Origin: Takifugu bimaculatus | Lineage: Eukaryota > Chordata > Actinopteri > Tetraodontiformes > Tetraodontidae | DNA length: 64,000 bases | Direction of reading: 5' to 3' | NCBI GenBank assembly: GCA_004026145.2 | Contig: CP034983.1 | Coordinates: 14,569,488-14,633,487 of the forward strand | Shown here: in pieces, positions 20,830 to 34,400 of the stretch | Numbering within the stretch: the stretch's first letter is position 1 | Layout: each line of letters starts with the position of its first letter | Program-made: the position numbers and the translations under genes | Notes under the pieces: generated by a model | The model's input: only the letters and a program-made list of their open reading frames with translations | Told to the model about the DNA's origin: nothing | Database searches by the model: none

Positions 20830-23800
20830 GCACAAGGGCGTTCTGGGAGCTCGAAACGGAAATTAATTTTGCAACGCGTGGGTCTCTTTTGCGTAAATGG
20901 CACAGGTGCCAAAAAAGGTCAAGGAAGGCGACTATTCGGGAGTTTTACAGCGGCAGCAGTCGGAATTGATAAGAAAAAAAAACAAAACATCACGCTGTGA
21001 TGTGTAAAGAACGCCGACAATAGAGGAAATGACTTCAAACGCTTCCTACAAACCCACTCTCGCTCTTCTCAGGGGGTTTGGATGTCCGAACAGTATTATT
21101 CCTGAAACAAATGACATATTTTCACAGGCATATGGTCTTACTAATAGCACAACGATGGACGTTTCTGTGGATGTGTCTTGTACAGTATGTCTACCGCTCC
21201 TCGGCACAGCTCTCCAGTCTACGGTATTCAGTATAAAATGAAAAGTCCTCAGGAGCTGAGGTGGTGCATTAAAGCAGCTACAAGGAGCCTTTAACCTGAA
21301 TCGCTGCGACCTACATAACCAGAAGAAACATCACTGTGGGTTATTCTAAATGTCTGTTTCTGGTCTGACTCCCACTTTAAAGTGCCCATTTTTGACAAGC
21401 TGACGGGAAGAGTTCATCTTTACAAAATTTGGCATGTTAACCTGATGCATTTTTATTTAAAGGAGAGTGTGGTGGTGGACGACATTGGTCTGGGATTATG
21501 GAAGGAACAAAGAAACTAGTGCTAAACAAAGAAAACGTATCCGCTGAGGTCACAAATCATGAAATGGAGCAAATTCCAGAGTACAAAAGCACATTCAACC
21601 ATCTTCCTGTAATTTGTATTATGTGTTTTTGGGTTTTTATGAGTAATTCAACATTTCATAAACAATAATTGACATCGCTGGTTATAATACAGCTAGCCGA
21701 CAGTGCTAATTTAGCTGACTCCACGGAATATAGACAACTATTGACAATATGAAGCTGTCGCCCCCTGGTGGCGTGCAGCCAAAGGCTTGGCTAGCCTCTG
21801 TCATTTTAAGTATAATTATTGTAACCTTGATATTGGTACATAATGTCACTTGATGCTTAAAAATGGAGTGAAATGTGATGTTTTATGGGTTTGTTTTCAA
21901 GCACCTTAATAAACTAATCATAATCGGACTTCCAGAGTTATCAGATTACTGAAGTAGTCGAGTAAATCTTGAGTATTCGTTGTACTGGAAGGATGCTGTG
22001 AAAAGACAGGAATCAATTTCAAGAAACTGCGCATGACTGAAGTCTATAAAATGACTTTGCCATCACTATGGTCGCATCACTATTTAATCTTACTTAGACA
22101 GCTCATCACGTTGCATTCAGCAAACAGCTGCATCAAAGAATTGGCTGAAATTTACCCCACGTTAAGATCAGGCAGCGGTGCTCATGGGAAATACAGTCCT
22201 CATTATATCAAATTCCACCAATTTTGTCCAGATGGGCCACCGTAGCCGACAGAAGATGAAAGCTCCTCATTGTTGCTTTGAGGCCATTAAATTGATCGCA
22301 CGCCACGGGCCGCTTTATCCCGACGCCTGACGAAAATCACTGCGCGCGGAGTAATTGATGCTCCTCACTTCCCCGACTCTCGCCCTCCCTTCATCATCAT
22401 CACCATCAGTTACCCGCCAGTGCATGCACAAATCAAATTTTCAAGGGCATTTAATTGAACGGCAGTGGAGGGATTGAATCAGTCCTCGCCAAGGCTCACT
22501 TCATCCCCTCATCGGTATTGATGTGAAAATATTGTGCGACGCATGAATTCTTTGGGATTTGACCAAACGAGGGTCACTCACATCGGAATCGTTTTAAAGT
22601 GTTTTAAAGGATATTGTCGAGCATCATTCCCATCCCCCCCCGCCCCCATGATTGTCATCTGCCTGCTGGCGGCGTCCTTTCACGAGCTTTGCCAGTTGAG
22701 CGGGTGTCAACAGCAGCGTTTACTGCAGCGTGTTGTAAATAGAAAATAAAGGAGGGGATGTTTCCCTTGCAGTCATCTCTCTCTATACCCGCTAATGTTG
22801 GGTGCGTATTCCCAATGCTGCACAAACAACGCGAGGGGTTCGGGGAGGCCGGAGAGGAAAACATGCAACACGGGGACGATGGGAGGCCCAAGGGATAAAA
22901 GGATCAAAGATGATCCAGGTAGGAAACCTGTGGGATGGGGTCAGGATGGATGCAGGTTGGAAGAGAGTGGTGGGCTCCCTCTCCACCTCTGACACCTGCT
23001 CCCCTGACGTTCGGCGCCGACCTTTTCTTTCCGCTGAGGCTTCTAATGCTACACCAGGTGTGTGTGCGCGTGTACCAGTTTCTTTATGGATTTCCGCTGC
23101 AATATGAGATGAACTTAAAGATCGTGATCATCATAAGGTAAACATCAATAATGTCTCCTTTCTCCATGGGCTGAATCAATATATGAGTCAGATGCTGGGT
23201 GAATGTATATAACAGCAGCCTAATTAGGATGTAGCTAGACCCAGGTTAGAACTCCACAGGGATCAGAGGTGGTGTTTACTCTTTGTTAATTCAATATGAA
23301 TAAGAATTCATGTAATTAGAGGCGCGCTTTGGACCGCGGGGTTGCATCCAGCCTTTTCAGAGGTAATAAGTCCTTTCAAATCTCACCCTAAATGAACTGC
23401 CTGAAGGCCGGAGGCCGTTTCAGACCCACCCAGAGGGCACGCGGTTTGTGTGTATAAAGTTCCTCATTACATCACGGACAGAGACGCCGCTGTGCATGTT
23501 CAACTGCAGCGATGCTCCAAAAAAGAATCATGTCTGTATCTAAATGCTGCCGGAGGAAAGGTCGGCGGGTCATTAAAAACAAAAGAGTTCGGTGCCTCTG
23601 GGAGCATATGTGCTCACCCAATTTCATGGCTACCAGCTTTTTTACACTGAAATTCATCTTGTGTGCTAATGTGACATTTGAACCTGAAGGTGACACACAC
23701 GCACCTGCAGAACATTGAGGAAACAGGTCGTGGCAAGATGTTTTGGTAGCGCAGAGGGAATTTTTCATCAAACGTTTGCAAACCAATGATGAAAAAAGGC

Positions 23801-26800
23801 TAATGAGATGTTCTACAGAAGGCTTTATCTGAAAGGCGGTGGAGTGCGGTTTGGCCCAACAATGGGAACAGTATGGGAAATACTGATATAGCTACAGCGC
23901 CATGATTGACAGGCAACTGAAGAATAAAAGCATGTGACCTTTGATGCCTTTGAATCCTGTTGCTCGAGGGGGAAACAATATGAAAAAGACATCTGTGCTC
24001 TTGCTGCAGTTCGCATCTGAATCCAGATGGAACAATGCAAACCCTCCAGTTGGTCCCACTCATCTTTAGGTGTAGGACCACAGAGCGCGGCGCGGGTCTG
24101 TGCATACAAAGTGAGCTTGGATACGTACCCAAGCTCTGGAGGATGAAAGCGCCCGCTGTATAGCATGCGTATTTCTAATGAGCGCATGCCCGTGCAACAG
24201 GGAACAGGTGGCCCGCGGACATCATGATGTAACATGTTTAATCAAACCGGGGCGAACACAGAGGTTGGAAATGAATGAGTCTGGGCATGAATGAGAAGCA
24301 GAGGTCTTCAGAGGAGAGAGAAACGAAAGCCTAGCCTTGCCGCGAAGAGGCAAAAACGTGGAACAAGAACACGTTCCACTGACAGGTCTCCCCGATCTGA
24401 ATGGTTAAAGCCTTGCGCTTTTTCCGTGGGCGGACAAACAGATGTGATGAGCCCCCGGAATGGTTAATTATGATGGCTAAAGGTGTTGATTACAGAGGCA
24501 GCTACGGCAGTTGACGTTCCGTAGCCCCCCGCTCCTCCAACCAGACTAGCCTCCCACAAGAGTGTCAGAGTAGCACCATCACCGCCCTCTCCTCTGTCAC
24601 TCCCTGTCATTTACACACAAGCTGCTTTTTCCCTCGATGTTATTTTGAGGTTTGATCTTTGGAGAACATAATGCCTCAATGGTGGAGACTGAAGGGCCTT
24701 TTTTTAAGGTTTAATGTGTGATGCTCCACGTGTTCAGGAGGGTCGGTATGTTCTTACAGCTAGCAGGCGGTTAGCAATCACAACAATAGGGAACATAAAC
24801 ATTCAGTCCATTTCAGTAAATGTAGAAATAACATGTACAAGCAAAAGAAAAGGTTTGGGAATCAGGGGAAGTGCGAGTCAGGAGGATAATTAGATTTTTG
24901 TGCAGGTTTGACAAACTAATTAATGTCTTTTGTGCAGAGCGAGGATATCCAGACTTGGTTTTAAGTGGTTTTAACCGGTTTATGGCCGAACAGTTACAGC
25001 AGGTTAATGTGTTCATGCACTGGCATGGATAACTGTGCATGTCGAGATGGGTTTTTTTCCCATTCATAACATTTTTGGAATAGAGCAACATCCAGAAGGT
25101 GAAATTTAAAAAATGTAAATGAATACCCTCAAATTAAATTCATTTTTCGGGGACCAATTTTAAGTCCCTCCCCTGGGGCAGGACCCTCTTAAGGATCCAT
25201 AAAAATTCCTGCCAATGGTTCAGGGACGGAACCTGCAGTGGAGACCCCCACAACGGCCTCCCGTGGGAGTTCACCCACGACTCTTCAGTGTTGTATAACT
25301 CTGCAGCCTTCTGTCTCAGGGTTAATCCGTGTTGATTTTCACTCTCTGCGCGTTAAAAGGCACCAGGACTAGACTGTGTTTGTTTATCACCAGCAGCCTC
25401 CACATGCAAATGGCGATAGGCTCCTGCGCTGGGTGACTCACGCTCTGCTGCAAACAATCCCTTATAAAGCAAAGACTTCAAAAGCAAAAGCTCTCTGACG
25501 TACTTATCCTGGTCCTGCGATAGCGTGCAAACAAGAAGAAGAACGGGGGCCCAGAGAGAGTCCATGGTCTTCATGACTAACGTTCTCAAACAGGATTTTA
25601 ACCTGATTAGCATGATTAGATACAAATAGTTTCAAGATGGTTGCTGATGAGGACGTATTTTGAAGAGCGTTCATTGAATTCAACAATTAATTTGCATTGT
25701 TGCTGTGCCTGGTAAGAACCTGATGAACCTTAAACACTCGCACTTAAGAATCAACACCCTCTAAACAACCGTGCTGGTTTCCAGAGGGGTCCACGTGCTC
25801 ACTGGAGGGGCTTCATTTTGACACTCAACTAGAGTCTCTCCTGTGGAAGCGCTTAAAGGGCAAATGCTCCATTCCTGTGAATTACCATCACAATGCAGTT
25901 GGGTGATTAACATCTCTAAGCCAGGTCTCCACCAAGAAGCTGCGTTTTGAGTTAATGAGCTGAAGTGGGAGGAAAAGATAGGAGTGACATCACAGCTACG
26001 CCAATTAGCATTAGTGCGATGGACGTGGCCCCTGCCACACGGCGAGATAACAGAACGGGTTAAAGTTGATGAAAACATGGGCTCTTTTTTTAGTGAACGA
26101 TTAATTCACACACGTAATGAAAAAAAAACAACAAAAAAAGGGTACAATGTCCTATCCTGCAAATTCCACTTGCAGATAAGCTGTGCTCTTTAAATAGAGG
26201 CACAGGTTTTCTAATGTAGCTGGATTGCATAAGTAATTCATTCTATGCACAGTCACAGTGCCTCAGTCTGGACCCTCAGAGCCCAGTACCCCCTTATTCC
26301 ATCAGTCTGTTGAGCAATTACAGCCAGGCCTCTTGGCTGGAACCGAGGGACGTCTGGATGCAGCCGCCTGTGGAGGGTCACATATTATACTTCCTATAGG
26401 CTTCAGAGAAGATGAAGTCTATCAGTGCTGCTTTTATGAAGTCTAATTAAACACTTAGCCGCGATGATTGCTGCGCATTTTAAGCAGCTCGATCGTCATT
26501 TGACGTGGGGTTCCTCTTTTTCTCATGGTTTTCAGAATAATTCAGCGAGAAAAACAACAACTGTCAAGCAGATACACGTGGGGGGGACGTTTTTTGTGTC
26601 GGCGGGAGGGGCGTAATCGGTGTTTTTGTTGGCCCATGTTGGACGCTGATTGTTGCCGTGGGGGGGAGGGGGGCATCTTCATATTCTGCATCTAAAATTC
26701 AGAAATTTAACACGGTAATGAAGGAGCGATTCATTGAGAATCAGGGAAAAATGGCGAGCAGAAAAGGAAATGGCTCTAATTCAGAGAGGAAGTAATGAGA

Positions 26801-29800
26801 AGCAGCATCCAGAGCGAGTGTGGAAAGCAGAGCGATGAGGCGGCAGCCGATCGGGGTCGCGGACGGCTACTTGATGAACTACGGGAGCGGGAGCGTCCTT
26901 GATTCCATTGAATGGACGGCGGAACTGGCGTCCAAGTGCCTCGTGACCTTAAAATGAAAAAGTGACCGGGCATTTACTGCCGGTGGAAGGAATAATATCA
27001 GAGGAATGAGTAGGCCCTGGGAGGTTAATAACCATTCAAAAGGGAAACTTTTCCAGAACAGGAGGGAGCTCAGGTTGCCCTGGCACACATTAGTCATAAA
27101 AACAGACGAGACAGCCAAGAATAAATTTTCATTTTTAAATAATCGGTGACCATTTCACAACCAGCTAGTGCGAAAGCACGATGTTAAAGCAGCTGCTGGG
27201 CTGCAGGAACCACGGCTCCGTTTGAAATGTTGCAAGAGTTCTTAAGAGGGTGGGGGCGGGCAAAGCAATGGAGATGGCGGTTAATCCTAGATGGAGCGCA
27301 GTGGGTGCACGTTTCTATCACACTGAATTTCTGTCCGCTAACCTGGGGCAGGATCACCGTCTGATGACCTTGGAGTAATGAAACAGATGAGAGAAAAGCT
27401 GATAAGATAAACGGACGGCGGTGAGGAATTCATCAGGCTGATTACAAACTGAAGAAATCTCTCAGTCGGACCAAAGTTGGTGTTGAAAGCCCCCCATTAG
27501 GCTCCCATGGGTGGAGTTACATGCGTCTGCCACTAGGGGCAGTTCACTCAAGACAATCGTGTGTATCCACGTCGTTCCTGAGACAATCACCACGGCAAAA
27601 GCATGGATTCCATCAGGTTTCCTCCCAGGTTTTATACACACACACACGCATTGTTCAGAGACCCTGGATGTGAGTGTGTGATACTTGTTCTTAAAGCCTA
27701 TTTTTATGTCCTGGGTCAAGTTTTACATCTTGTTTAGCATCTCTCATTTATACACTGATCACACTCTTGTTTTTATGCCAATCCCTCCTTTTGAACCGGA
27801 TTCCTCCAGATTATCAGGAGAACCACAGGTCAGGAGGACAGATTTTAGTTACCACGAGATCGAGAAATGATTTATAATTAAAGCTTTGACAATGTGTACC
27901 CCAACAGAGGCGACCGATCGTCTATTCCGCTGGAATTTCCACTCGTTCACTGCTATCTTGCTTATTAAATATGCTGCACACTTACAACTATCGCTTCATC
28001 AACTTAATAAATTGTGTTTTTGCGATCACACCCAAAAAAGAAATTATGCAAATGCGACACGTATATGCAATTTAGCAGCCATAAAACTGCCATTTTTACC
28101 CCCAAAGGCCCTGTTGGCTCCCTGAACCAATTGCCTTTTTGTCTCTTACACCTCTGCTGTCTTTCTTATTCCTCCGCTCCTCCACTGTTGCTCTCGCAGC
28201 TGCAGGTCTCCGCCGCCTGTTAGTCTTGTAAAACTTGTTAATTAAATCTGCAGATTGAAAGACCCCGGGGAACAGAGTTTAATCGATGAGCAGCAACACA
28301 CGGAGTTTCATTCAGTTTGAGGGAAACGTGTCGCTGCACACGCGCAATTACAAAGGGGGCCATCTTAAAAGTGCAGGAGCAATCTCAATCACTCGCTAAA
28401 TGCTAACAATCTCCCTCAGTCACAGAAACAAAATTGTTTTCCTACCGCACAACCAATCCCATTTCATACGTTGTTATCTATTCGCCTTTGTCTTTGCACG
28501 GTTTCCCTCGGGCTCTGTTCTCTTTGGCTCCCCTTTTCCATTTTGGTGCTCCTCTGTCAGCTAAATCAGGGACATTGGTGCCTCCACCGGGGGCTTAATG
28601 AGGACCTGATTTGATGGAAAGAGGGTTCCTCCAACCAGCAGCTGCCATCTGCTTCTTGAAGACCGACAATCCGCTAAATTCACAAAGAACGCACCAAAGG
28701 TTACATGCAAATTGGACTAAAACTACATCTAACCGGGTACAAATTAAGATAAATAGTCACGCGGGCTGGTGCATTCTGGCCTTTTTTTCCCAGTTAGAGG
28801 CTGGATCTCATTCCGCTCAGCTGTTATTTCAGCCCCTCTGGCTAGCTGTGCGACCGGCCTCCTCATCTATGCAAACAATAACTGGGACGCAGCTGGCCGG
28901 GGCATCGGCGGCGTGCACAATAAAACCGCCATGCAAAGTCACAGAGAACACACGCCTGCGACCGCAGCCACAGCAAAGCCTCCGAACGCGGCCGCAATCA
29001 TCGCGCTGAGCTGGCAAACTGTCAGCAGCGACGCGCCACGACTTCCATCCAGGTGATAAAAATACCCGATGAACTGTCACACTGGGATATTCTGATCGAA
29101 CCTCCTGGTTGCCAACGCTGAGTGCCGTGCTGCCATGGCAACAGCTATTGTCATGCACTGATAAAAAGTGTTGATTTGTGATTTTTTTTCCCATTAATTA
29201 TTGGTTGAAAGACATTCGTTAGCGAGCGTGTCCGGCAGCAGCAGCCGCTCGCTCTGTCATCTATGAAGTGGACCTCTGGAGGAGCCGCCCGTGCACGAGG
29301 AGCCACGATCATTTGCACAATCCCACACGCCGCAGCCGCCCGAAGAAGCAACGCCTGAAACCGTCTGAGCAGCTTGCTGGCGGATGCCCTGCTGCAGCTG
29401 TCAGGGATCACACCAATGACCTTTCACATGGAAACCCAAAAACCTTGATTCTAAAAATAGACACTCCTATCCAGAATGAGTAGAACCACAATAATGGTCA
29501 TCCCGGAACATCACACCTGCAGCGTTTGATTTGCCGTTTATTAGGATCGTGTCATCCTCTCAGGATGTTTTATCTGCCGACTTGGATGGAAAACATAGCG
29601 ACGCGGCAACTCCTCCGGATGGAAAATGCAAATTCAGACTCCCTCGAGTACTTGAGAGCAGCAGACACAAGACATTCCAACAGCAGCGGATCCAAGAGGC
29701 CAGTGGCTTTAGGGACCGGGCCCGGTTACACATTCAGCTGTTACCATAACCAGTTCTGATGGATATTATTTTACATTATTGCTATCTAATCATCATAAAC

Positions 29801-30980
29801 ATTTTCCAGCCAAGCCTCTTCTGTACGGCCACATCAAATAAACATAGATCAAATAGGGCCTCCGTGCTGGAATACAGTAAATCACATTGTGTCACAGTCA
29901 GCACCTCGCTAATGATACTTGAAACAAGCAGAATGCTGATGATTGGATTGGGGCGTAGCGCAGCCCCATCTTATGCATTTTAAGTGACACTGGTTGCTCT
30001 ATTTGAACTCTGTGTACTTGAAAACCAGATGCAATTTAACATCTCTATATTCTTATCTGGCCTCCAGAATGGAGCGGTGAATATTTCCTCCCCCCCTTTA
30101 ATCTCCCAGACGGGTTGCGTAGCTAAGCGCACCGTGCGAGACGTCGTGACGGACAACCGCGGAGACGCGCCGCTGTCAGACAGCCTCGCAATCAACAACG
30201 CCGAATTTGGACGCCACGAGGCGTAGCTGAGCATTTGGGCTATATCAGTCACAGAAACACGTGCACGCTGTTGTGAGGAGAGCGCTGGAAGGTTGGAGGT
30301 GAGAGACAGCGCATAGGTGTCAGGGTTTAATCAAAACCCGAGGAAATTGCCTTCAACCACAGATGCACGTGTATCTTCTTGCAGCGGCAGCTCAATGCAT
30401 CACTCCGCTAGTTTTCTTCCACAGAAAGACGTGTTGTTGGAAGTGGTTTGAGGGTGAATATTTATACCACGGCGGCAACGGTGCAGTTTATCGGCCCAGT
30501 TTGTGTGGTCAAAAGTGGCAGCGGCCAATTATGACCATAAAACTGGGTTCTTTTAGAGGAAGCTGGTGTCAAGCGGTTAATGTTGTGCAATTAGCATGAC
30601 AGATTGATGATTTAACGCTGCAGGGCGGCTTCCATATGTAAGGATATGCAAAACTAGACTGCAATTTCTAGTGAGGAAAGTTTAAAGGTTTAATGTGTGT
30701 CCTCAGGCACCTGCTGTGCATGTGAGTCCAGATTTATTCTATTAAGCAAACCCTCGTCAGCTCTGTGGCACTTAGAGGAGCGGTACCGCAGCACCATTGA
30801 TGCCATCAACATTACAGCTGTGACGTCTCATCAGAATAATGATTTATATAAAAGACAGTTCCTGTTTTTACTTAGAGGGTCGTCTAATTATTAGGTTAAC
30901 ATCTTAGCTATGCTGCTATAGGCCGAGGCTGCCGGGGTCCAGAAACATGATCACCTGACAGGCCTCTGTCACCCCACTGG
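20830..30980. other. drd3 3' UTR and gene-poor downstream flank
   Basis: The drd3 3' UTR begins at 20830, and the first canonical AATAAA is at 21908-21913. After that no gene, tRNA or recognisable transposon was found up to about 30980. The ORFs here lack splice context or family resemblance. The low density of repeats compared with 1-14000 suggests a regulatory landscape, which is an inference. A CTCF-like 13-mer lies at 21759-21771. Confidence 0.55.
21908..21913 (+). terminator. Possible drd3 polyadenylation signal
   Basis: The first AATAAA after the drd3 stop, about 1.08 kb downstream. Single-motif evidence only. Confidence 0.35.
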
Positions 30981-30987
30981 GTCATGG

Positions 30988-31156
30988 TCTCCTCTCCTCT
31001 CCTCTCCTCTCCTCTCCTCTCCTCTCCTCTCCTCTCCTCTCCTCTCCTCCCCTCCCCTCCCCTCCCCTCCCCTCCCCTCCCCTCCCCTCTCCTCTCCTCT
31101 CCTCCCCTCCCCTCCCCTCCCCTCCCCTCTCCTCTCCTCTCCTCTCCTCTCCTCCT
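30988..31156 (+). repeat. (CCTCT)n/(CCCCT)n pentanucleotide array
   Basis: About 33 pentanucleotide units alternating in blocks between CCTCT and CCCCT, so one strand is entirely pyrimidine over roughly 170 bases. It encodes nothing; the Ser/Pro/Leu and Arg/Gly/Glu polymers read from it are artefacts. Confidence 0.95.
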
Positions 31157-31359
31157 CACCAAGTAGACTAGTGATGTTATTTCTTGTGTCGTTTTTCTGC
31201 CCCCCCCTTCTGTATTAATCTACAGGTATCACCGCCTTCATAGTTGTTTACTGACCTACTGACCTCCAGTCTATCGGCAGCTTATTTTAATTAATATAAT
31301 GTATGTGTTCTACCTATTCTCTCCTCTATCTGTCCTCCCCCTTCTCCTCTCTCTCTACC

Positions 31360-31480
31360 CAGCATCAGCAGGAGGGTCCCCCTACATGAGTTTGGTCCTG
31401 CTCAAGGTTTCTTCCTGTAAAAGGGGAGTTTTTCCTTGCCACTGTTGCTTGTTGGGGGTCAGGCCCTGGGATTCTGGAAA
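31360..31480 (-). repeat. Teleost interspersed repeat fragment, reverse orientation
   Basis: It contains 'agcaggagggtccccctac', 'ggtcctgctcaaggtttc', 'ttcctgtaaaaggggagttt' and 'ttccttgccactgttgc'. This is the reverse complement of the same abundant fish module seen at 9440-9660. It is truncated and has no coding capacity. Confidence 0.6.
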
Positions 31481-34400
31481 GCGTGTTCATCGTTGTGGAG
31501 GTCAAATCTTGGACGATCCGTTACCTGTTGTCATCCTAGTTACAAAGACATCACCAGGCTTTCCACCTAGTGGAAAATCAATCCAGGTCAAGGTTTACCG
31601 TTCAGAAACCCACCAACTGGCGGCAAATTGACCCACGCCGCTTGTGAACACGCAGCTCTATTGACCCCAGAAATGAAGTGAAGAGCTACAGATGCATATA
31701 ATTAAGCAGAATATTCAATGTTCTCACGGAGCGAGAGCGGCTGAAACCGCTGGTGAACTACGTGATAAATGTTTGTAACATTGAGGCATTAAATACGTGA
31801 CAGCGCAAGACTAGTTACTGAGCACGCCGGGTGCTGCAGTGGTGGGTCGCGCGAAAAGCCCGAGGCCACTGCGCGTTTGCATATTCATGGGGCGAGCTTC
31901 CATTGAAGGAGAGCACGGATTCTTCCCTCCATTTGTGCTCAGGTCTTTACAAACAACATCCTAAGGAATGAAGAGCACATTGGCATTTTCCGAGGCTGCA
32001 CCACCTCCACTCGTGGCGAGCCTCGGACATGTGACGCGGCTTAAACCGTGGCGAGCGGCTTCGCTTTTGATGTTCCCTTTAAATCCAGATGATCTCAGAG
32101 CATAAAGAGCTTAGGTTTTTCCTCTACTGTCTTTGCCTTCTTTCCTTCTTGAAAATTCCCTTTCCATACAGGTCGCCCGGCCCCCACAGGGCAGCCGTCA
32201 GCGGTGCATCATTCACAAGCTCTCCTCATATCATACCCGCTGCGCGGAACAAAAAGAACGAAATATTTCGCCCCTTTTTAGCACAAACTAAAAAGTTAGT
32301 CGATGTTTGCCCAATTAGAGAAGAATGAAACAACCTATTATGCTATTTGTGTTGTGGAGGCTGTGAAGACAAAGATGCGCGGCTTCATCACAGCGAGGCG
32401 CGACAAAAGCCCTCCTGGAGCATCATCATTATTTCATCAGGTCCGGGCGGGCTAGCTTGTCAGAACGCTGAGCCCTGACATCCGTGGAGCAGCCATTGCA
32501 ATCAGATTGCATTGACTTCCCTCTGATTGGCGACGGCGTCTCTGTTCATTTGCGGTCATCCTCCAGCCGCTGCTGAGGAATGTTTCAGGAAAACAAGTGA
32601 AAAGGCTGATGGCTGTTTCCACTTGTGTTTTTTTTTTTTGTATGCCTGTGATTCACACCTATAAATGTGGCACTTGGAATCAGTGACTTTAAAAGGCTGC
32701 CATATCTCGCAGTCCCCAGTTTCCATTACGCAGCTTCCAATTAGTCCATATTTTAAGAACACGTGCCAAAAAGAAGTCAAACTGACAGCATATTTTGCTG
32801 TGAGTCAGTTGAGGCACCAAGCGACACAGACCAGCTTATTTCTGAGGGAAATGCTCTTTATTTATGCGTTTTCCCAAATCTTGACGGGCACTAAGTAGGA
32901 CGTAAGTAGATTAACTTTTTCTCTCACCGCTCTCAGGTGCCAGATGCAACGAGCCACTAAATACTGTAAAATAAATAGAAACTTTGTGACAAAAATGTAA
33001 TTTATATCCCCCCTGTTGTGCTTAAAGGGCCACCAGAGGGGTCCGTAAGGGGGCCTTGACCTACTGAGGTAGTAAGGACATATTTAACGCTCCAGCCGTC
33101 CTTTAGTACTACATAGAAGCACTTCCGGCAAGTTACAAAAGCCCCGGTACAGAATTCCGCTTTCCACATCGGCCCAGAGATCGACTTACACCAAAAGAGG
33201 CGTCCGTTTCCTGTTTTAGCAGAATCACCGACAGTGCTCATCAGAAAAGGTCAAATCCCACGTGACCTTTTCATCCGCCCGCTGTCCTACAAAAGTGAAC
33301 ACAGCTGACCTTTTGCTAAACTTCTGGTGAACTTAAGGGCAGACTTATGGGAGAATAGAATAATAACAACAATGATAATAATAATAATAATATTGCATTA
33401 ATTGTTGTTTTGGCCGGAAAGCTTCAGCTTTGTCAGGCCACGGTGATGCGTTCAGGAACCACATTTCGGTACAGACGGATCACTTTACGGTGCTACGAAT
33501 GAAATTTTTCTGTCGCCTTCCAGCGCGATTGTCATGCTATCGATCGCTATGACAACAATATACGCCTGGGAAATATCGGCCAAATCTCCATTCGTCTCAC
33601 TGTGGTCCGCTCTTTCGCTGACTGGACACAAAATGGGGATGGAGGCGAACCCTGGAGTAAAACTTGCAGCTTTATCGGGCCAAAATGGAGCGAAAACAGG
33701 ACGGAAGAAGAATAAATGAGCGACTTTTCACTTTCCTTTCCCTCTACACACACAGACACCTGTCAGCAGCAACCTTACAGGTGTAGGAAGAAAGGTTATT
33801 AATTAGGCTGGGAATAAAAGGCTCCGCAGCACAGCGTTGAAGGTACGCGCACTCAGCTCCTGTCACGCATCGACGCCGCATTGATTAATCACTTCAATAT
33901 CATTCTGGGGGACCAGTCCTCCGACTGAATGGGTTGGTAAGATGGCGTCCCTCAGGTGCTCATTTTCAGGGATCTTAACATACTGACACCCAGTTTAACA
34001 GCTTTAAAAAAACGTTCCGTGTTCCAGACACATTCGCCGACGGAGGATTAGTCTTTCGCTCTCGCGTCCCATTAACTTTGCCAGACAACCAGGAAGGAGG
34101 TTAAATGTGTGCTAACTAATAAGTCTGCGATGACCTTTCTGTATTTCAATAAAGCACTTTCACCTGTACGGCGCGATGCTCGGCAGGCATGGCGAAGAAA
34201 AGATATTTAATGGTGGGGGGGAGGGGCGGGGGGCTACAGATCCCGTAGATCCCTGCTGGTTTGGAAGTGTTTCAGCTGATGATTTATACAAGATAAAGGA
34301 AATGCATCGGGGGTGATGAGCCTCCTGCTCGTCATTCCTGGACGCCAAATGGTGAAACTCACACCTGCAGCTTTCGGGAGGTCAAGAGTTACCATGGAAA

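Noticed and set aside
28611..29411. Several 86-132-codon ORFs on both strands at 28611-29411
   Set aside because: Mutually overlapping, no splice context, no family resemblance. Best explained by locally raised GC content.
30908..31166. Ser/Pro/Leu-rich and Arg/Gly/Glu-rich ORFs at 30908-31166
   Set aside because: They derive entirely from the CCTCT/CCCCT array.
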